Origin: Anoplopoma fimbria
Taxonomy: Eukaryota > Chordata > Actinopteri > Perciformes > Anoplopomatidae
NCBI RefSeq assembly: GCF_027596085.1
Contig: NC_072453.1
Coordinates: 9,336,948 to 9,400,947 of the forward strand
Length of the DNA stretch: 64,000 nt
Direction: 5' to 3'
The notes beneath the pieces are model-generated. The model saw nothing but the letters and a program-made list of their open reading frames with translations. It had not been told where the DNA came from and made no database searches. A program made the translations under genes and the position numbers. The number at the start of each line of letters is the position of its first letter. The first letter of the stretch is position 1. Shown here piece after piece: positions 63,897 to 64,000 of the stretch.

Positions 63897-64000
63897 CAGT
63901 ACCAGTCAAAAGTTTGGACACACCTTCTCATTCAACTACTTTGAAGAATCTAAAATATAAAACATATTCTGGTTTGTTGAGCATTTGTTTGTTTACCACA
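63897..64000. mobile_element. Tc1/mariner-type MITE, cut by window end
   Basis: Same first 104 bases as the MITE at 46520-46752, again after a TA dinucleotide (63895-63896). Near-identity of the two copies suggests recent activity. Confidence 0.93.

Overview
The window is vertebrate nuclear DNA, almost certainly from a teleost fish and probably a percomorph. The genes are split into many small exons with GT-AG introns. Long (TG)n microsatellites are frequent. Several dispersed elements have the look of fish SINEs with tRNA-like heads and LINE-type tails, and there is a Tc1/mariner-type MITE. Many apparent open frames are microsatellites read as Cys-Val or His-Thr repeats and are not genes.

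Layout. (1) 1-10976 is inferred to be intron 1 of a Rho GTPase-activating protein gene whose first exon lies off the left edge. (2) 10977-37713, plus strand, holds 20 coding exons (numbered 2-18 and 20-22) plus one extra C-rich exon (19) of arhgap44 (RICH2-type): BAR domain, RhoGAP domain, proline/serine-rich tail and a C-terminal class I PDZ ligand. A long 3' UTR follows. (3) 43475-47173, minus strand, holds eight exons of a tex47-like gene (BLUF-like fold, testis-expressed family). (4) 50370-61772, plus strand, holds the complete coding region of ndel1 in eight exons, the dynein/LIS1 coiled-coil partner. A non-coding first exon may lie near 48.3-48.7 kb. (5) 63387-63531, minus strand, is the last coding exon of an unidentified gene. 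The order is arhgap44> <tex47 ndel1> <unknown, so tex47 and ndel1 are head-to-head.

The genes are not an operon and share no pathway visible here. arhgap44 links membrane curvature to Rac/Cdc42 inactivation, ndel1 regulates dynein, and tex47 function is poorly known.

The most interesting structure is at RNA-processing level in arhgap44. Long UG repeats sit directly against splice sites of exons 2, 10 and 20. Exon 10 has a CFTR-like 3' splice site, (TG)n then TTTAACAG, and lies between a (TG)65 and a complementary (CA)34 tract, so the pre-mRNA could fold with the exon in a loop of about 175 nt. There are also an 18-nt microexon, tandem donors 15 nt apart at exon 3, a 46-unit GAA repeat in intron 11, and a 530-nt exon 19 with a coherent open frame. 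Frame breaks in C-rich parts of exons 18, 19 and 21 look more like homopolymer length errors or polymorphisms than gene decay, because conserved protein resumes after exons 18 and 21.
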